Of a stretch of DNA of 34,990 bases, positions 8,481-19,047 are shown in pieces. The notes under the pieces were generated by a model. The model was not told where the DNA came from. It saw only the letters and a program-made list of their open reading frames with translations, and made no database searches. A program made the position numbers and the translations under genes. The stretch's first letter is position 1; every line of letters begins with the position of its first letter. The stretch covers positions 1-34,990 of the forward strand of contig CANFXY010000014.1 of NCBI GenBank assembly GCA_947451105.1, read 5' to 3'. Source of the stretch: Bacteroidota bacterium (GTDB taxonomy: Bacteria; Bacteroidota; Bacteroidia; NS11-12g; UBA955).

Positions 8481-10568
8481 TCAATTTGCAAATATTACCT
8501 TTTTATTGATAACTTGGTCATTCGATCTTATTTTTAAAATATAAATTCCATTACTTATCGATTGGTCTTTGGTATAAGTCACAAGTATATCGCCAGTTTC
8601 GTTGCTGCTTTCCATAATGTTAGCGACTCTTTTTCCTTCGATGTTTTCTAACCAAACCTCAGTTTCGCCTTCAAGATTGGTATATGCAACATTGATTTCG
8701 TTCTCACTTGGGTTTGGATAAATGTTTAAATTTTGAATGTTTTTAACGCCTTCAACTGCGGTATTGTACATGCCAATATTAATCTCATCAATGTATACTG
8801 CATTTCCAGATCCACTTACAACCTCTATCATGAATGAGATGTTGCTGTCGTTTTCATAGCTTGATAAACTAAAGGTAACTTGTTTCCAATGCAATGGAGA
8901 AGACGGTTTGAAGCTTGGCGCATAAGTGGTGGCGTTGTAGGCGATAAAGCTCGCATTTCTGTAAAGGAATTGGTTCCAGTTGTAGTCGCAGCCTTTTGAT
9001 TGGTATAAACGGAGTTCCTCAGATGATGTGGTGTTTTGTCTTAAGTATCCAATCATCATTGAGATTTTTGGATTTTTGCCAATCAATGGTCTAAGGTCAA
9101 CACCGGGAGTCACCAATTGGAAGCGCTGACCGGCAGGCACAGAACTATTAATAGGTGCCACAATGGAATTGTTGCCTCTATAACCTGTGGTGGTGTCGCG
9201 GGTAAATTTAACCGTTCCTTGGTCGAGTATTTTCCACCCCGTGCCAATATTCCAAGTTGCTTTGCCAAAATCTTGGATCATACTTGGTTTGTCAACAGCC
9301 ACTCTAGGTTTTACTTCAATATAATTGTCGATGCTGCTTGAATTGCTTCCGAATGAATTTGTTACATTTAGAGTTACTTTATACATACCAGGCGTTTTGT
9401 ATACAACAACTGGAGTGTCTTTGTTGGTGCTTGTGATATTCGCACCTGTGAAAGTCCATTGTTTACTGGTTACTTGTGCTTTACATGAATTGTCATAGTA
9501 GTATACTGGGTCTCCTGCACAAACTACTCTAGAACTGCTAGAGAAAAATGCAACTGGAGCAACATTTGATTTGTTAACACCAGTGGCTATTAGGTTTGCA
9601 GTGGATACCAAGTTGACCCTAAAGCTGTAGTTGGTTAATACTGCATGCATTCTGCTTTTTTGGTTTAGGCTAAACATACTTTGGCAAGTTCCTGAAGAAT
9701 AGTCCATATAGTTTTCCCACTGGTCAATTAAATCTGGGGCATCTGAATTGCAGGAATTCCCATTGGAAGGGCAGCTTGCATTGGTAAATGTTCCAATAAC
9801 TGGAGGTGTATCGGCGCATAAGTCGCCGTTGCTTGACCCTGTGCCAGCACACGCACCTTCGAATGTATGCAATAAGCCAAGGTAATGACCTATTTCATGG
9901 GTAAGCGTTCTGCCGGCGCCACTAGGTGTTCCTGTGCCGATTGTTCCTACATAATCTGAGCGAACCAATATGCCATCTAGTGCGCTCATGCCTTGAGCTA
10001 CAGCACTTGGTAAATAAGCGTATCCAAGGGTTGTTCCTCCAGAACCACTGTTGTCTTGAATGGTGCTAACCACCCAAATGTTTAAATATTTTTTGTTGTC
10101 CCATCTCGCACCTGGAATAGATTTTACATTATCTCTCGCGTCAAAATGCAAAGGGGAGTATACGCGGTTAATTCCATCTGTGCAATTGCCACTCGGGTCA
10201 ATTTGCGCCAATCTGAATTCTATTTGACAATCAGCCGTAACATTTTTGAAGGCTGCTCTAATTGCTGTTCTATTTGAGTTTGTAAAACTAAAATCCTCGT
10301 TAAGAATTCTAATTTGATCTTCTATCTGTTTTTTAGAAATGTTTTCAGGGCCGTTGGTATGAATAACATGGAATACAACTGGAATGATGTATTTGGTTGC
10401 ACGTTTGTTGTTGCCCACTTGTACCACACTCTCATTGAATGCTTTTTCGGCAGCTTCTATGCTTGGATCTTTTGCTTTTGCAACATTGTGGTAATGGTCC
10501 GTTAAACATTGGCTATAAACACTTAATGTACTTTGGATTAAAACAATTGCAAGGATTAATTTCTTCAT
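8481..10568 (-). CDS. Secreted zinc metalloprotease (M43 pappalysin-like) with PKD-like domain and T9SS C-terminal sorting domain
   Basis: Signal peptide; HEIGHYLGLLHTFEG; PKD-like 'SKQWTFTGANITSTNKDTPVVVYKTPGMYKVTLNVTNSFGS'; C-terminus 'NLNIYPNPSENEINVAY...ISNGIYILKIRSNDQVINKKVIFAN'. Confidence 0.9.
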   Translation of the reverse strand: MKKLILAIVLIQSTLSVYSQCLTDHYHNVAKAKDPSIEAAEKAFNESVVQVGNNKRATKYIIPVVFHVIHTNGPENISKKQIEDQIRILNEDFSFTNSNRTAIRAAFKNVTADCQIEFRLAQIDPSGNCTDGINRVYSPLHFDARDNVKSIPGARWDNKKYLNIWVVSTIQDNSGSGGTTLGYAYLPSAVAQGMSALDGILVRSDYVGTIGTGTPSGAGRTLTHEIGHYLGLLHTFEGACAGTGSSNGDLCADTPPVIGTFTNASCPSNGNSCNSDAPDLIDQWENYMDYSSGTCQSMFSLNQKSRMHAVLTNYSFRVNLVSTANLIATGVNKSNVAPVAFFSSSSRVVCAGDPVYYYDNSCKAQVTSKQWTFTGANITSTNKDTPVVVYKTPGMYKVTLNVTNSFGSNSSSIDNYIEVKPRVAVDKPSMIQDFGKATWNIGTGWKILDQGTVKFTRDTTTGYRGNNSIVAPINSSVPAGQRFQLVTPGVDLRPLIGKNPKISMMIGYLRQNTTSSEELRLYQSKGCDYNWNQFLYRNASFIAYNATTYAPSFKPSSPLHWKQVTFSLSSYENDSNISFMIEVVSGSGNAVYIDEINIGMYNTAVEGVKNIQNLNIYPNPSENEINVAYTNLEGETEVWLENIEGKRVANIMESSNETGDILVTYTKDQSISNGIYILKIRSNDQVINKKVIFAN

Positions 10569-10646
10569 TTTCTATTATACGGGGTGTAAATTTTTTCTTC
10601 TATTGTATTGGACTGAAAGTTAATATTTAGTTCTGTCATCATTCAG

Positions 10647-11702
10647 TCATTTTTTGTATTTTAGATTTAGCAATAAATGGTCGCATAGCACCAAGGCTGT
10701 CATCGCCTCAACAATAGGTACAGCGCGCGGTAATACGCAGGGGTCATGGCGGCCTTTTATTTGTAAGGGAACAATTTCTCCATTGGTGTTCATCGCCATT
10801 TGTTCCTTTGCGATGCTTGATACGGGTTTGAATGCGGTGTTAAACAAGATGTCTTTTCCATTGCTTATGCCTGCAGTTATGCCACCGTCGTTGTTCATGG
10901 AACTATTTGGGGCATCGTTGTTTTCACTGCCTTTGTGCCTGCTGCTTTCAAAGCCTGCTCCAAATTCAATGCCTTTCACCGCATTGATGCTGAAAATGGC
11001 TTTTGCTATATCCGCATTTAATTTATCGAACACAGGTTCACCCAAGCCACTCTGACAATTGCTCACTCTGCAGCTTATAATACCACCGAGGCTATCGCCT
11101 TCGCTGGACGTTTGTTTAATGAGTTCTTGTATGTCTTTGGCTGTGTTTGGGTCTGGGCAACGCACGGGATTGTGTTCTGCGTGCAACCAATCCATTTCAA
11201 AAACATTTTGAACGGAAAGTGAAGCCACAGACGAAACCACCGCTTGGATGGTGATACCAGAATTGTGCAATAAATAGGATTTGAAAATTGCACCAGCGGC
11301 TACCCAAGCAGCCGTAATACGGGCACTGCTTCGTCCGCCACCTAGGTAATCTCTATGTCCATATTTTTCATCGTACACTTGGTCTGCATGCCCAGGTCTA
11401 TAAACATCTTTAAGGTGTTCGTAGTCTTTTGAAATTTGAGATTCGTTGGGTATTTGAATGCAGATCGGTGCACCTGTACTTAGTCCATTAAAAACGCCAG
11501 AAACGATGGTGAATTTATCCCCTTCATTTCTGGCGCTGGTAATATCGGATTGGCCGGGCCTTCTTCTGTTAAGTTCTGATTGAATGTAGTCTAAGTCTAT
11601 TGGAAAAGCTGCAGGAAGACCATCAATAACGACACCTACCATGTTGCCATGTGATTCGCCAAAGGAGGTAATGTTTAAGCTATGACCAATGCGGTTGGAC
11701 AT
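10647..11702 (-). CDS. aroC: Chorismate synthase
   Basis: GHSLNITSFGESHG, RRRPGQSDITSARNEGD, GHRDYLGGGRSSARITAA, GRHDPCVLPRAVPIVEAM. Confidence 0.97.
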   Translation of the reverse strand: MSNRIGHSLNITSFGESHGNMVGVVIDGLPAAFPIDLDYIQSELNRRRPGQSDITSARNEGDKFTIVSGVFNGLSTGAPICIQIPNESQISKDYEHLKDVYRPGHADQVYDEKYGHRDYLGGGRSSARITAAWVAAGAIFKSYLLHNSGITIQAVVSSVASLSVQNVFEMDWLHAEHNPVRCPDPNTAKDIQELIKQTSSEGDSLGGIISCRVSNCQSGLGEPVFDKLNADIAKAIFSINAVKGIEFGAGFESSRHKGSENNDAPNSSMNNDGGITAGISNGKDILFNTAFKPVSSIAKEQMAMNTNGEIVPLQIKGRHDPCVLPRAVPIVEAMTALVLCDHLLLNLKYKK

Positions 11703-11727
11703 TAATTTTCAGAATTCGAAGAACAAG

Positions 11728-13269
11728 TTATTTAGCAAAGTTTACTGCTCTCTTTTCACGGATAACAGTAATTTTAATTTGACCTGGGTAGATCATTTCT
11801 TTCATGATTTTTTGAGAGATCTCAAAACTTAGGTTATCTACTTCAAGGTCGGTCGCTCTTTCGCTATCTACCATCACACGAAGTTCTCTACCTGCCTGAA
11901 TAGCGAAAGCTTTGTCAACGCCTTTGAAACTCATTGCCAGTGCTTCTAAGTCTTTCAAACGTTTGATGTAGTTTTCAGTATCTTCTCTTCTTGCACCTGG
12001 GCGTGAACCGCTGATGGCGTCACATGCTTGAACAATTGGAGACAACATTGAAGTCATCTCAATCTCGTCGTGGTGGGCACCAATAGCGTTTACAACCTCA
12101 GGGTGTTCGCCGTATTTCTCAGCCCATTTCATACCCAACAATGCGTGTGGAGTTTCTGCATCATCCTCAGGTACTTTTCCAATATCGTGTAGAAGTCCTG
12201 CACGTTTTGCCAATTTAGCATTCAATCCTAATTCCGTTGCCATGGTGGCACAAAGATTAGCAACCTCACGGCTGTGCTTTAACAAGTTTTGTCCGTAAGA
12301 TGAACGGTAACGCATTCTACCAACGATGCGGATTAATTCAGGATGCAAACCAGTAATACCTAAATCAACAACGGTGCGTTGTCCAATTTCGATAATTTCT
12401 TGCTCAATATCTTTTCTGGTTTTTTCAACAATTTCTTCAATACGGGCAGGGTGGATACGGCCATCGGCAACCAATTTGTGCAATGACAAACGGGCGATTT
12501 CTCTTCTTACTGGATCAAATCCAGAAAGAACAATTGCTTCAGGGGTGTCATCAACGATGATTTCAATTCCAGTCGCTGCTTCTAAAGCACGGATGTTACG
12601 GCCTTCGCGACCAATGATACGGCCTTTGATGTCGTCGTTTTCTAAGTTAAATACCGTAACCGTGTTTTCAATTGCTGTTTCAGCAGCTGTTCTTTGGATG
12701 GTTTGAAGAACAATGCGTTTTGCTTCTTTGGTTGCATTTAACTTTGCTTCTTCAACAATGATTTTGCTTTGTGTGATTGCTTCGGTATGGGCATCTGCTT
12801 TAACCGCTTCAATCATTTGTGCCTTCGCCTCGTCAACGGTTAAATTGGAAACCTTCTCCAACATTTTAATTTGTTGTTGACGGCTTTGCTCAACTTCGTT
12901 TTCTTTTCTAGCAAGCGCACTTTGCTGCGTTGCTATTTGGCTTTTGAATTTTTCTAATTCGTCTTCTTTAGACTTGTAGGTTTTGATTTTGTCGTCTAAA
13001 GATTGTTCTTTTTGTTTGATTCTGTTTTCTGAAATTTGGATTTCAGAATTGCGTTTTTGAACTTCTTTTTCGTGTTCTGTTTTTAGCGATAAGAAACGTT
13101 CTTTAGATTCAAGCATCTTGCTTTGTTTAACAGCTTCTGCTTTTGATTTTGCTTCTTCAAGATACAGGTTGGCTTGCGCTTGCAACTGTTTCTTGATAAT
13201 TGGCATGCCGGCGAAATATCCAACGGCAAGTCCAAGAAGCCCAATGATGATGTACAATAATATGCTCAT
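11728..13269 (-). CDS. rny: Ribonuclease Y
   Basis: N-terminal TM and coiled coil; KH-like [47 protein letters not shown] motif GLLHDIGK. Confidence 0.97.
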   Translation of the reverse strand: MSILLYIIIGLLGLAVGYFAGMPIIKKQLQAQANLYLEEAKSKAEAVKQSKMLESKERFLSLKTEHEKEVQKRNSEIQISENRIKQKEQSLDDKIKTYKSKEDELEKFKSQIATQQSALARKENEVEQSRQQQIKMLEKVSNLTVDEAKAQMIEAVKADAHTEAITQSKIIVEEAKLNATKEAKRIVLQTIQRTAAETAIENTVTVFNLENDDIKGRIIGREGRNIRALEAATGIEIIVDDTPEAIVLSGFDPVRREIARLSLHKLVADGRIHPARIEEIVEKTRKDIEQEIIEIGQRTVVDLGITGLHPELIRIVGRMRYRSSYGQNLLKHSREVANLCATMATELGLNAKLAKRAGLLHDIGKVPEDDAETPHALLGMKWAEKYGEHPEVVNAIGAHHDEIEMTSMLSPIVQACDAISGSRPGARREDTENYIKRLKDLEALAMSFKGVDKAFAIQAGRELRVMVDSERATDLEVDNLSFEISQKIMKEMIYPGQIKITVIREKRAVNFAK

Positions 13270-13327
13270 TTAATTTATAAGGGTTTAAATGAACAAGCCA
13301 GTGATAAATTATCTTTTCAACGCGCGT

Positions 13328-13630
13328 TTATGGTTTTAGAATATTCTCAATCTCTGCAATTTGACTTTCAATAGGGGAGTAGTCAATGCTTTGTTCTTTG
13401 TATTGAGTGTTCTCGTTTGATTTGTTCAAAGCATCAACTGCAAACTCTAATGCGGCCATTGCTAGACCGTCAATTTTGTCTTTTACAGAAAAATTACTAT
13501 TGAAAAATCCCATCTTTTCGTTCAGAAGCTTTGCTGCTTTTCTGACATATTCTTCTTCCTTGGCTTGTATCTTCAAGGGGTATATCCTGTCACCAATATT
13601 GACCTTTATTGAGATATCTTGACTAGCCAT
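13328..13630 (-). CDS. zapA: Cell division protein ZapA
   Basis: 100 aa; ISIKVNIGDRIYPLKIQAKEEEYVRKAAKLLNEKM; immediately upstream of rny. Confidence 0.85.
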   Translation of the reverse strand: MASQDISIKVNIGDRIYPLKIQAKEEEYVRKAAKLLNEKMGFFNSNFSVKDKIDGLAMAALEFAVDALNKSNENTQYKEQSIDYSPIESQIAEIENILKP

Positions 13631-13726
13631 TTGTTTTACTTGCGTTTAAAGCGAATTCTTATTTTGCTTATTCAAATGCAATTTTAAGGATTTTTTTTCA
13701 TATTAACACCATGCCGAATAAAAGAA

Positions 13727-13768
13727 TACCTACGGTTTATGCTTAGGTAAAGTCGCTTAATTGACTTT
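13727..13768. other. Two adjacent small dyads, possible sua5 terminator or zapA leader structure
   Basis: TACCTA-N11-TAGGTA (13727-13749) and AAAGTC-gcttaatt-GACTTT (13749-13768) between sua5 and zapA. Confidence 0.4.
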
Positions 13769-13786
13769 GTTTCAGAACAAAAACGA

Positions 13787-14401
13787 TTACAAGATTGGGG
13801 TCGGGCCCTCACGCAAAATTTCAGGTTCTTCTCCTGTGCAATCGATGATGGCAGATCCGATCAAACCACCCTCTCCGGCGTCAATGGTCCAAGCCACTTG
13901 GTGGCCATATTGATGCGCAATGTCTTCTATTTTGTTTAAGATGATGTCTGGCGAATCGGGATGGTGAACTGAGGCCACAACCAAGGGCTCTCCACACAAT
14001 TCAACCAAAGACATGGCTATTTTTGAATTAGGCACCCTGATACCTAAAGATTTCCTGTTGCTTAAAAAAAGTTTGGGCACCTTGTTGTTTGCCCTTAAAA
14101 TAAAGGTAAAAGGACCGGGCAAATTTCGGTTCATGAGCTTGTAGGTGCTTTTGCTAAATTGCAGGGTGTAGTCGCTGATATGCTTCAGGTCAGAGCAGAT
14201 GATGGATAGGTTCGCTTTTTCTGGTTTTTTGCCCACCAGTTTGCAAATCTTTTCTATGCCCGATTTGTTGGAGAGTGTGCATACAAACCCATACAATGTA
14301 TCCGTTGGGCAAATGGCTATGTCGCCCGCCAATAAATCGTTTGCAACCAACTTCAGTTTGCGGTCGTCTGGATTTTGTTCTCTGATTTCTAGGCTTGACA
14401 T
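13787..14401 (-). CDS. L-threonylcarbamoyladenylate synthase (Sua5/YciO/YrdC family)
   Basis: GDIAICPTDTLYGFVC, KKPEKANLSIICSDL, NLPGPFTFILRAN, GIRVPNSKIAMSLVE. Confidence 0.9.
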   Translation of the reverse strand: MSSLEIREQNPDDRKLKLVANDLLAGDIAICPTDTLYGFVCTLSNKSGIEKICKLVGKKPEKANLSIICSDLKHISDYTLQFSKSTYKLMNRNLPGPFTFILRANNKVPKLFLSNRKSLGIRVPNSKIAMSLVELCGEPLVVASVHHPDSPDIILNKIEDIAHQYGHQVAWTIDAGEGGLIGSAIIDCTGEEPEILREGPTPIL

Positions 14402-14428
14402 GGCAGATTCATTACAGACTACAAGGTG

Positions 14429-15487
14429 CTATAACTTATCTCCAAATTTAGCTGAAAAGCCAACACCAAAAAAGTTTTTTAATTGCCAATTTCTTTGAGT
14501 GCCTTCTAGATTGCTGTTGGTATCTACATCGTAATCCCATATCACTTGGTTGATGATAACCACAGAAATGTATTTATTCACTTTCATGTTCAAGGTGTTT
14601 TGCCAGTTTAAGTCAATTTGCTCAAAGGCGCCGCCACTAGGAAGGCTTTTGTAGTTCTTAAACAATTCCAATCGCGATTGGTAATTGATGTTTTTTGCCA
14701 CATCTTTATTGAATGTAAAGTTGATATAAACCCCGAGTTCTGTGCGCAGTTTTTGACCATCACTTAGTTTCTTTGGTGCATTTCCCAAATAAGCGCCAGT
14801 GGTGTCGTATTTAGCCGCCTCTACGCCATACAAACCAAGGTCTGCCAAGCGTTGCTCCCTCACCAAGGTGTATTTTGCGGTAACAGGAGAGAGGTAAATT
14901 GATAAATGCTTTTTAGGTTTGTAATCGATACCCAAAGAAAAGTAGCCAAAGCCTTGAGCTAAGAAATTTGAAACATGGTTGTCGCGTCTCAATATATCAG
15001 TGGCTGCCCAGCCGGGAAACATTTGGGTATTCAAACTTAAAAGGACTGAATAATTGGTCTTGTCGTTTATTTTCCTACCGTATTTTGAAAGGAAGACCAA
15101 TTTGTCTTCGTTTTTTACAAATGGGTTCGTTATACTTTTATTCGGGTCGCTTGGGTCGCTAATTTTACCCTCGCCATTTCTAATCACACCATAAGCAAGA
15201 TCTAAATAGTTTTCCCATATCCCTTTTCCGTTGCGGCTTCTGTTGATGGCGAACAAACTGGAGTTGGCAATAATGGCCATGTTGTTGGTTCCGCCCTGCG
15301 ACCAATTAGAGAATGTGGTACTGGATAGGTTGGTGCTAAAGAATCCACCTTTAACCCAGCCGGTATCCTTGATTTCTTTGATTACATTGCCTTCTGATGC
15401 TTTTTTCTTTACATCTTCGTCGGATGGTTGGGCAAATGCTGGAATCGCAAACGCAGCTATGGCGCACAATAAAAGTGTTTTTCTCAT
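14429..15487 (-). CDS. DUF3078 domain-containing secreted protein
   Basis: Signal MRKTLLLCAIAAFAIPAFA; GWVKGGFFSTNLSSTTFSNWSQGGTNN...ENYLDLAYGVIRNG typical of DUF3078. ATG at 15487 preferred over upstream start. Confidence 0.8.
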   Translation of the reverse strand: MRKTLLLCAIAAFAIPAFAQPSDEDVKKKASEGNVIKEIKDTGWVKGGFFSTNLSSTTFSNWSQGGTNNMAIIANSSLFAINRSRNGKGIWENYLDLAYGVIRNGEGKISDPSDPNKSITNPFVKNEDKLVFLSKYGRKINDKTNYSVLLSLNTQMFPGWAATDILRRDNHVSNFLAQGFGYFSLGIDYKPKKHLSIYLSPVTAKYTLVREQRLADLGLYGVEAAKYDTTGAYLGNAPKKLSDGQKLRTELGVYINFTFNKDVAKNINYQSRLELFKNYKSLPSGGAFEQIDLNWQNTLNMKVNKYISVVIINQVIWDYDVDTNSNLEGTQRNWQLKNFFGVGFSAKFGDKL

Positions 15488-15505
15488 TTTGTTAAAAATT
15501 TTTAA

Positions 15506-15540
15506 ATAAAAAAAAGTGCCAAGCGTAAATCTTGGCACTT
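15506..15540 (-). terminator. Rho-independent terminator of mscL
   Basis: AAGTGCCAAG-N7-CTTGGCACTT perfect 10-bp stem; on the minus strand followed by a run of T. Confidence 0.9.
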
Positions 15541-15556
15541 AAATACGTTAAGGTTT

Positions 15557-15844
15557 TTAGATTTTTTCTTTGGCTTTGTTCATTATTTTCACAATGCTAA
15601 ACAACACCAAAGCAATCAGCAAGAAGTTGATGCCTGATGCAAGCAATTTTCCATAGGTAAATGGCCCTGCTTTTAAATCTTCAATTTTGTTGAAACCACC
15701 AACTAAAGCGATAACTGGCATGATCATGTCGTTTACCAACGAATCGACAATTTTTTGGAAAGCACCACCTAAAATAACCGCAACGGCTAGGTCGATAACA
15801 TTTCCTTTGTTAATAAATTCTTTAAATTCTGATATGAATCCCAT
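15557..15844 (-). CDS. mscL: Large-conductance mechanosensitive channel
   Basis: FKEFINKGNVIDLAVAVILGGAFQKIVDSLVNDMIMPVIAL. Confidence 0.93.
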   Translation of the reverse strand: MGFISEFKEFINKGNVIDLAVAVILGGAFQKIVDSLVNDMIMPVIALVGGFNKIEDLKAGPFTYGKLLASGINFLLIALVLFSIVKIMNKAKEKI

Positions 15845-15863
15845 AGTGAGCTTGTTAATGTTT

Positions 15864-15871
15864 CGAAACTA
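15864..15871 (-). promoter_or_regulatory. -7-like element TAGTTTCG upstream of mscL
   Basis: TAnnTTCG variant, 19 nt from mscL ATG. Confidence 0.45.
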
Positions 15872-15920
15872 AAGGAAATTCAAGAATAATAAAATTTATT
15901 TCGCAAAATTAATTAATACA

Positions 15921-15943
15921 AAAGGGGGCACTAGGCCCCCTTT
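15921..15943 (-). terminator. Terminator-like hairpin downstream of sucC
   Basis: AAAGGGGGC-actag-GCCCCCTTT perfect 9-bp stem; short T-run on the minus strand. Confidence 0.75.
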
Positions 15944-15969
15944 CTAAGTAGCTATTAGCTAGTTCTTTA

Positions 15970-17181
15970 TTATCTCAAAACTTCCTTAACAAGTTCTGCG
16001 GCTTCTTTTAATAAGATAGCAGATTTAACTTGTAGGCCACTTTCGTCGATTAGTTTTTTAGCTTCAACAGCGTTTGTACCTTGAAGACGAACAATAATTG
16101 GAACATGTATGTTTCCCATTTTGTTGTAAGCATCAACAACACCTTGAGCAACCCTGTCGCATCTTACGATACCACCAAAGATGTTAATCAAGATTGCTTT
16201 AACGTTAGGATCACTTAAAATGATTTTGAAACCAGCTTCAACTGTTTCAGCGTTCGCAGTACCTCCAACATCCAAGAAGTTAGCAGGCTCGCCACCACTT
16301 AATTTGATGATGTCCATGGTAGCCATAGCCAAACCAGCACCATTCACCATGCAACCAACGTTACCGTCAAGCTTTACATAGTTAAGATTGAATTTTTTAG
16401 CTTCTACCTCAGTTGGATCTTCTTCTTCTACGTCTCTTAAAGCTTCGTAGTCTTTGTGACGGTATAAAGCGTTTTCATCTAAGTCAACTTTAGCATCAAC
16501 TGCGATAATTCTATCGTCAGATGTTTTTAATACAGGGTTGATTTCGAACATTGCGCTATCGGTTTCTTCGTATGCTTTGTATAAAGCAGTAACGAATTTT
16601 TCCATTTCTTTTTCAGCTTTGCCGGTTAAGCCTAAGTTGAAAGCGATTTTTCTAGCTTGAAAACCTTGGAATCCAATTTTTGGATCAATCCATTCTCTTT
16701 GTAATTTTTCAGGCGTGTGTTCAGCAACTTCTTCGATGTCCATTCCACCTTCTGTGGTGTAGATGATAACATTTTGACCTTTTGCTCTGTCAAGCAATAC
16801 GCTCATGTAATATTCTTTAGGTTCGCTTTCACCTGGGTAGAAAACGTCTTGTGCAACCAATACACGGTTTACTTTTTTGCCTTTTGGGCCTGTTTGTATG
16901 GTAACCAAAGTGTTTCCTAAAAGATTTTTAGCAATGTTGCTCACATCGTCTAGGTTTTTGGCAATAGCAACACCGCGTTGCTCGCTGCCTTCAATCTTAC
17001 CTTTACCTCTACCACCTGCGTGGATTTGGGCTTTAAGTACTACCCAGCTGCTGCCGGTTTGTGCCTGAATGTCTTTGGCTGCTTGAACAGCACCTTCTGG
17101 CGTGTCAGCTACGATGCCTTCTTGAATGGCTACGCCATAAGATTTTAAGATTTGTTTGGCTTGGAATTCGTGAATATTCAT
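15970..17181 (-). CDS. sucC: Succinate-CoA ligase (ADP-forming) subunit beta
   Basis: [71 protein letters not shown]. Confidence 0.97.
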   Translation of the reverse strand: MNIHEFQAKQILKSYGVAIQEGIVADTPEGAVQAAKDIQAQTGSSWVVLKAQIHAGGRGKGKIEGSEQRGVAIAKNLDDVSNIAKNLLGNTLVTIQTGPKGKKVNRVLVAQDVFYPGESEPKEYYMSVLLDRAKGQNVIIYTTEGGMDIEEVAEHTPEKLQREWIDPKIGFQGFQARKIAFNLGLTGKAEKEMEKFVTALYKAYEETDSAMFEINPVLKTSDDRIIAVDAKVDLDENALYRHKDYEALRDVEEEDPTEVEAKKFNLNYVKLDGNVGCMVNGAGLAMATMDIIKLSGGEPANFLDVGGTANAETVEAGFKIILSDPNVKAILINIFGGIVRCDRVAQGVVDAYNKMGNIHVPIIVRLQGTNAVEAKKLIDESGLQVKSAILLKEAAELVKEVLR

Positions 17182-17217
17182 TTAATGACTATATTTATCT
17201 GGGTTAAAAAACGTGGG

Positions 17218-17225
17218 CGAAAATA
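17218..17225 (-). promoter_or_regulatory. -7-like element TATTTTCG upstream of sucC
   Basis: TAnnTTCG variant, 36 nt from sucC ATG. Confidence 0.4.
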
Positions 17226-17277
17226 CAAAAAAATATTGTTTTGTTTTGAATAAAATAAAATCCATTTTCGCAATACG

Positions 17278-17937
17278 ATGATTACAGCCACTGAAATTGT
17301 GAAATACTATGGAGAATTGCAGGTTCTTAAAGGCATAAATCTCGAGATTAAAGACAGCGAGATTGTTTCTATTGTTGGAGATTCCGGTGCCGGGAAAACC
17401 ACCCTTTTGCAAATTCTTGGGACCTTAGACTCATCTACCAAAGGTAAAATTCTTTACGATGGGGTGGACGTTCAAGCGCTAAAATCGAAAGCACTAGCAG
17501 ATTTCAGAAATGCCAATATTGGTTTTATCTTCCAATTTCACCAACTTCTTCCTGAGTTTACTTGCCTAGAAAATGTATGCATGCCTGCTTTTATTGCCGG
17601 AAAAGACAAAAAGAGCAGTGAAATAAGGGCCAAAGAGTTGTTGGATTATTTGGGTTTGTCCCACCGATACAACCATAAACCGAGCGAACTTTCTGGTGGT
17701 GAGCAACAACGCTGCGCAGTTGCCAGGGCATTAATGAACAAGCCTAAAGTTGTTTTTGCTGATGAGCCCAGTGGAAACTTAGACAGCCGCAATGCCAATG
17801 AATTGCACCAGTTGTTTTTAAATTTGAGAAAAGACTTTGGCTACAGCTTTGTAATCGTTACGCACAATGAAGACTTTGCCAATATGGCCGACCGAAAATT
17901 GGTGATGCGCGATGGACTGATTATCGAGGGTGCTTAA
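17278..17937 (+). CDS. ABC transporter ATP-binding protein, LolD-type
   Basis: Walker [27 protein letters not shown], Walker [14 protein letters not shown]. Confidence 0.9.
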   Translation: MITATEIVKYYGELQVLKGINLEIKDSEIVSIVGDSGAGKTTLLQILGTLDSSTKGKILYDGVDVQALKSKALADFRNANIGFIFQFHQLLPEFTCLENVCMPAFIAGKDKKSSEIRAKELLDYLGLSHRYNHKPSELSGGEQQRCAVARALMNKPKVVFADEPSGNLDSRNANELHQLFLNLRKDFGYSFVIVTHNEDFANMADRKLVMRDGLIIEGA

Positions 17938-18947
17938 AATCTTCGGGCTTCCTCTTCCTCTTTTAAGTTGAACTTTTCAATATAAGAATCAAATTCCCCT
18001 CCTTGTGGTAGTAAACGTGTTTCTATTTGAAACAAAACCATTGATTCTAAAAAGGCTTTTTCAAATGCAGTTAGTGATGCGATGCTTTTGTATTTCATAA
18101 AACCTTGGTAGAAACTTAGTTGGAAATCTTGAATTGGCAACATATAAGCCGCACTTATTGCCTCAAGGTGTAGGTTGCTGGCATTGCCTTTAAGCACATA
18201 ATATAGGTATTGGTAATTGCTGCTGTCGTTGAGTGTAACACTTGCAGGGACAGTAACTAAAGTGTCATGCCCTTTGCTTGGGTCGGTTGGATCTGTTGAT
18301 ACAAAGGCAGGGTAGTCGTAACTGCCTCTGCTCAATTTTTCGCTCGCGGTAAAAGTAGAAATAAGGGAATCTGTTTTGTACAAGATGCTTGTTGGTTTTT
18401 GACCTTCATCGAACAATTGCTTATTGAATCGGATTAAAATATTAGCACTGCTTTGGGGAATGCTTTCTAAATAGACAACTTGGTTTACCGCATACATGCC
18501 CAAATACTGTTTCATTTCTTCGTTCATGAGTTTTTGAAATTGCAAATAATCAAAGCTTACTTTCGGTGCGTTTTTACTGGTTTGAACATCTATTCTTGTT
18601 TTGTATATTTCGAAAGAATAGAAAGGTTCTGTAATAGGCGCAATGAAAGTTGTGTCATAACCCTTGGTGGGGTCGTCGTTGTCAGTCGATATAAAAGCAA
18701 CTACTTCTTGCTCAAAAAATTTATGGCCTTCGTTTGCGGCTAATGACTTGCCGCTATATGATAAAGCCTTTAACTTGTTGTTTAAAATTGCAGGAAGTAT
18801 CATTTCACTAATCGCGATGTGTTGTCTGTAAGCCCAAGCCCCTAATTCATATTGACTAAAACGTGCAGGGATTGTTTTGGCCTGGATTTGCAAAGAGGCA
18901 ATAATTAATAAACCAGCAAATAAGATTTTTGAGAAATGATTTTTCAT
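17934..18947 (-). CDS. Uncharacterised secreted protein with an internally repeated motif
   Basis: Signal peptide [23 protein letters not shown]; two copies of F[IV]STDxxDP[TS]KG[YH]DT about 130 residues apart. Confidence 0.75.
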   Translation of the reverse strand: MKNHFSKILFAGLLIIASLQIQAKTIPARFSQYELGAWAYRQHIAISEMILPAILNNKLKALSYSGKSLAANEGHKFFEQEVVAFISTDNDDPTKGYDTTFIAPITEPFYSFEIYKTRIDVQTSKNAPKVSFDYLQFQKLMNEEMKQYLGMYAVNQVVYLESIPQSSANILIRFNKQLFDEGQKPTSILYKTDSLISTFTASEKLSRGSYDYPAFVSTDPTDPSKGHDTLVTVPASVTLNDSSNYQYLYYVLKGNASNLHLEAISAAYMLPIQDFQLSFYQGFMKYKSIASLTAFEKAFLESMVLFQIETRLLPQGGEFDSYIEKFNLKEEEEARRF

Positions 18948-19029
18948 GATTAGAGATAGAGGTTGTTTTGATTATTTAAATCAAAAGTAACACTTTTTAT
19001 TAAAAACTCAAATTTTTATCAAAATTATT

Positions 19030-19037
19030 TACCTTCG
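19030..19037 (+). promoter_or_regulatory. -7-like element TACCTTCG
   Basis: TAnnTTCG variant 10 nt upstream of ATG 19048. Confidence 0.4.
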
Positions 19038-19047
19038 CATAAGTAAT

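Noticed and set aside
10654-11055. 133-aa + strand ORF
   Set aside because: Wholly antisense to aroC, whose protein is unmistakable; no recognisable domain.
12326-12706. 126-aa + strand ORF
   Set aside because: Antisense to the conserved KH/HD region of rny; codon-bias artefact.
13270-13327. Possible 6S RNA between zapA and rny
   Set aside because: The gap is only 58 bp, too short for a 6S RNA.
15943-15962. TAGCTATTAGCTA short repeat next to the sucC terminator
   Set aside because: Self-palindromic 6-mers in AT-rich sequence; not enough to call a site.
17182-17412. 76-aa minus ORF upstream of sucC
   Set aside because: Overlaps the start of the LolD-type gene and the sucC promoter region; composition not protein-like.
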